Source: CAIJNA01 sp964516815 (GTDB taxonomy: Bacteria; Campylobacterota; Campylobacteria; Campylobacterales; Arcobacteraceae). From it: a stretch of DNA of 6,316 nt. Under the pieces are notes generated by a model. It did not search any database. It saw only the letters and a list, made by a program, of their open reading frames with translations, and had not been told where the DNA came from. A program made the translations under genes and the position numbers. Location: the NCBI GenBank assembly GCA_964516815.1, contig CAZEXK010000038.1, positions 1 through 6,316 of the forward strand. Direction: 5' to 3'. Below are positions 6,183 through 6,316 of this stretch, piece after piece; the stretch's first letter is position 1, and every line of letters begins with the position of its first letter.

Positions 6183-6316
6183 ATGCAGATACAACAAAAC
6201 CTAGGAGAGAACAAGGCTATACTACGATTATTCGAGCTTTTAGTTGATAATAAAGTTTTATTTTTCATAAAATTTTTAAGTGTAAAATCGCCTTGTCTCT
6301 CAAGTCAGTCGTTATA
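6183..6316 (+). CDS. Possible start of an unidentified gene, runs off the window
   Basis: From an ATG at 6183 the frame stays open for 44 codons to the end of the window. The translation starts MQIQQNLGENKAILRLFELL and resembles no family I recognise. There is no Shine-Dalgarno, the ATG lies 4 bases after the barrel gene's stop in the same frame, and an inverted repeat runs through it. It could be a real short gene, part of a mobile element, or a chance frame. Confidence 0.2.
   Translation, partial: MQIQQNLGENKAILRLFELLVDNKVLFFIKFLSVKSPCLSSQSL
6205..6301. repeat. Imperfect inverted repeat enclosing 72 bases after the operon
   Basis: GAGAGAACAAGGC (6205-6217) is matched by GCCTTGTCTCTC (6290-6301), which is its reverse complement apart from one missing base. 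These arms are richer in G+C than their surroundings, so the pairing is unlikely to be chance. The 72-base interior is A+T-rich. The span is too wide for a typical Rho-independent terminator and no T run follows the right arm. Ends of a small non-autonomous insertion (MITE-like) or the subterminal part of an insertion sequence are possible. No clear target-site duplication flanks it. Confidence 0.55.

Noticed and set aside
6249..6265. AATAAA-GT-TTTATT followed by T residues as a Rho-independent terminator
   Set aside because: The stem is purely A-T with a two-base loop, too weak to act as a terminator, and such patterns are expected by chance here.
1..6316. CRISPR array or toxin-antitoxin pair
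   Set aside because: No regularly spaced repeats longer than the 12-base tandem pair were seen, and no small gene pair with toxin or antitoxin features is present.

Overview
The window is extremely A+T-rich, with coding on the plus strand only. Genes are tightly packed and have AGGAG ribosome sites, and codon choice is dominated by A/T-ending codons. Together with the look of the proteins this suggests a low-GC Gram-negative bacterium, most plausibly a Campylobacterota member such as the Arcobacter group. That placement is an inference from composition and general protein character, not from a marker gene. The Gram-negative envelope is better supported, because one product ends in an outer-membrane beta-barrel signal.

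Left edge (1-481): the window opens with the 3' half of a tRNA-Met (CAU) on the minus strand. It runs from the anticodon loop through an encoded CCA, and the 5' half is missing. A lone 3' tRNA half is the usual scar of an integrative element inserted into a tRNA gene. Its orientation puts the element on the right, so everything from about base 52 onward would be island DNA. The next 430 bases hold three copies of the decamer TATGTTWCCT, two TATAAT boxes, and a doubtful small reading frame (136-501).

Centre (482-6179): five genes run in one direction with junctions of -8, +1, +2 and +6 bases, so they almost certainly form one operon. In order they are: (1) a 756-residue MMPL/COG1033-type RND exporter; (2) a 193-residue membrane methyltransferase of the isoprenylcysteine carboxyl methyltransferase (ICMT/CzcN-like) type; (3) a 245-residue secreted protein of the LolA-like 'outer membrane lipoprotein-sorting protein' family; (4) a 306-residue cation diffusion facilitator (CDF) of the Zn-transporting HD/HD type with a histidine-rich loop; (5) a 394-residue outer-membrane beta-barrel. 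Genes 1, 3 and 5 together look like an inner membrane - periplasm - outer membrane route for a lipid or hydrophobic compound. Genes 2 and 4 recall the czcN and czcD components of heavy-metal resistance clusters. No membrane-fusion protein, TolC-type protein or regulator is present. The mixture suggests metal export from the cytoplasm coupled to envelope remodelling, and it is the most interesting feature here.

Right edge (6180-6316): there is an imperfect 12-13 bp inverted repeat enclosing 72 bases, and a short frame that stays open to the end of the window. This could be a mobile-element end or a transcription-end structure. I could not identify it.
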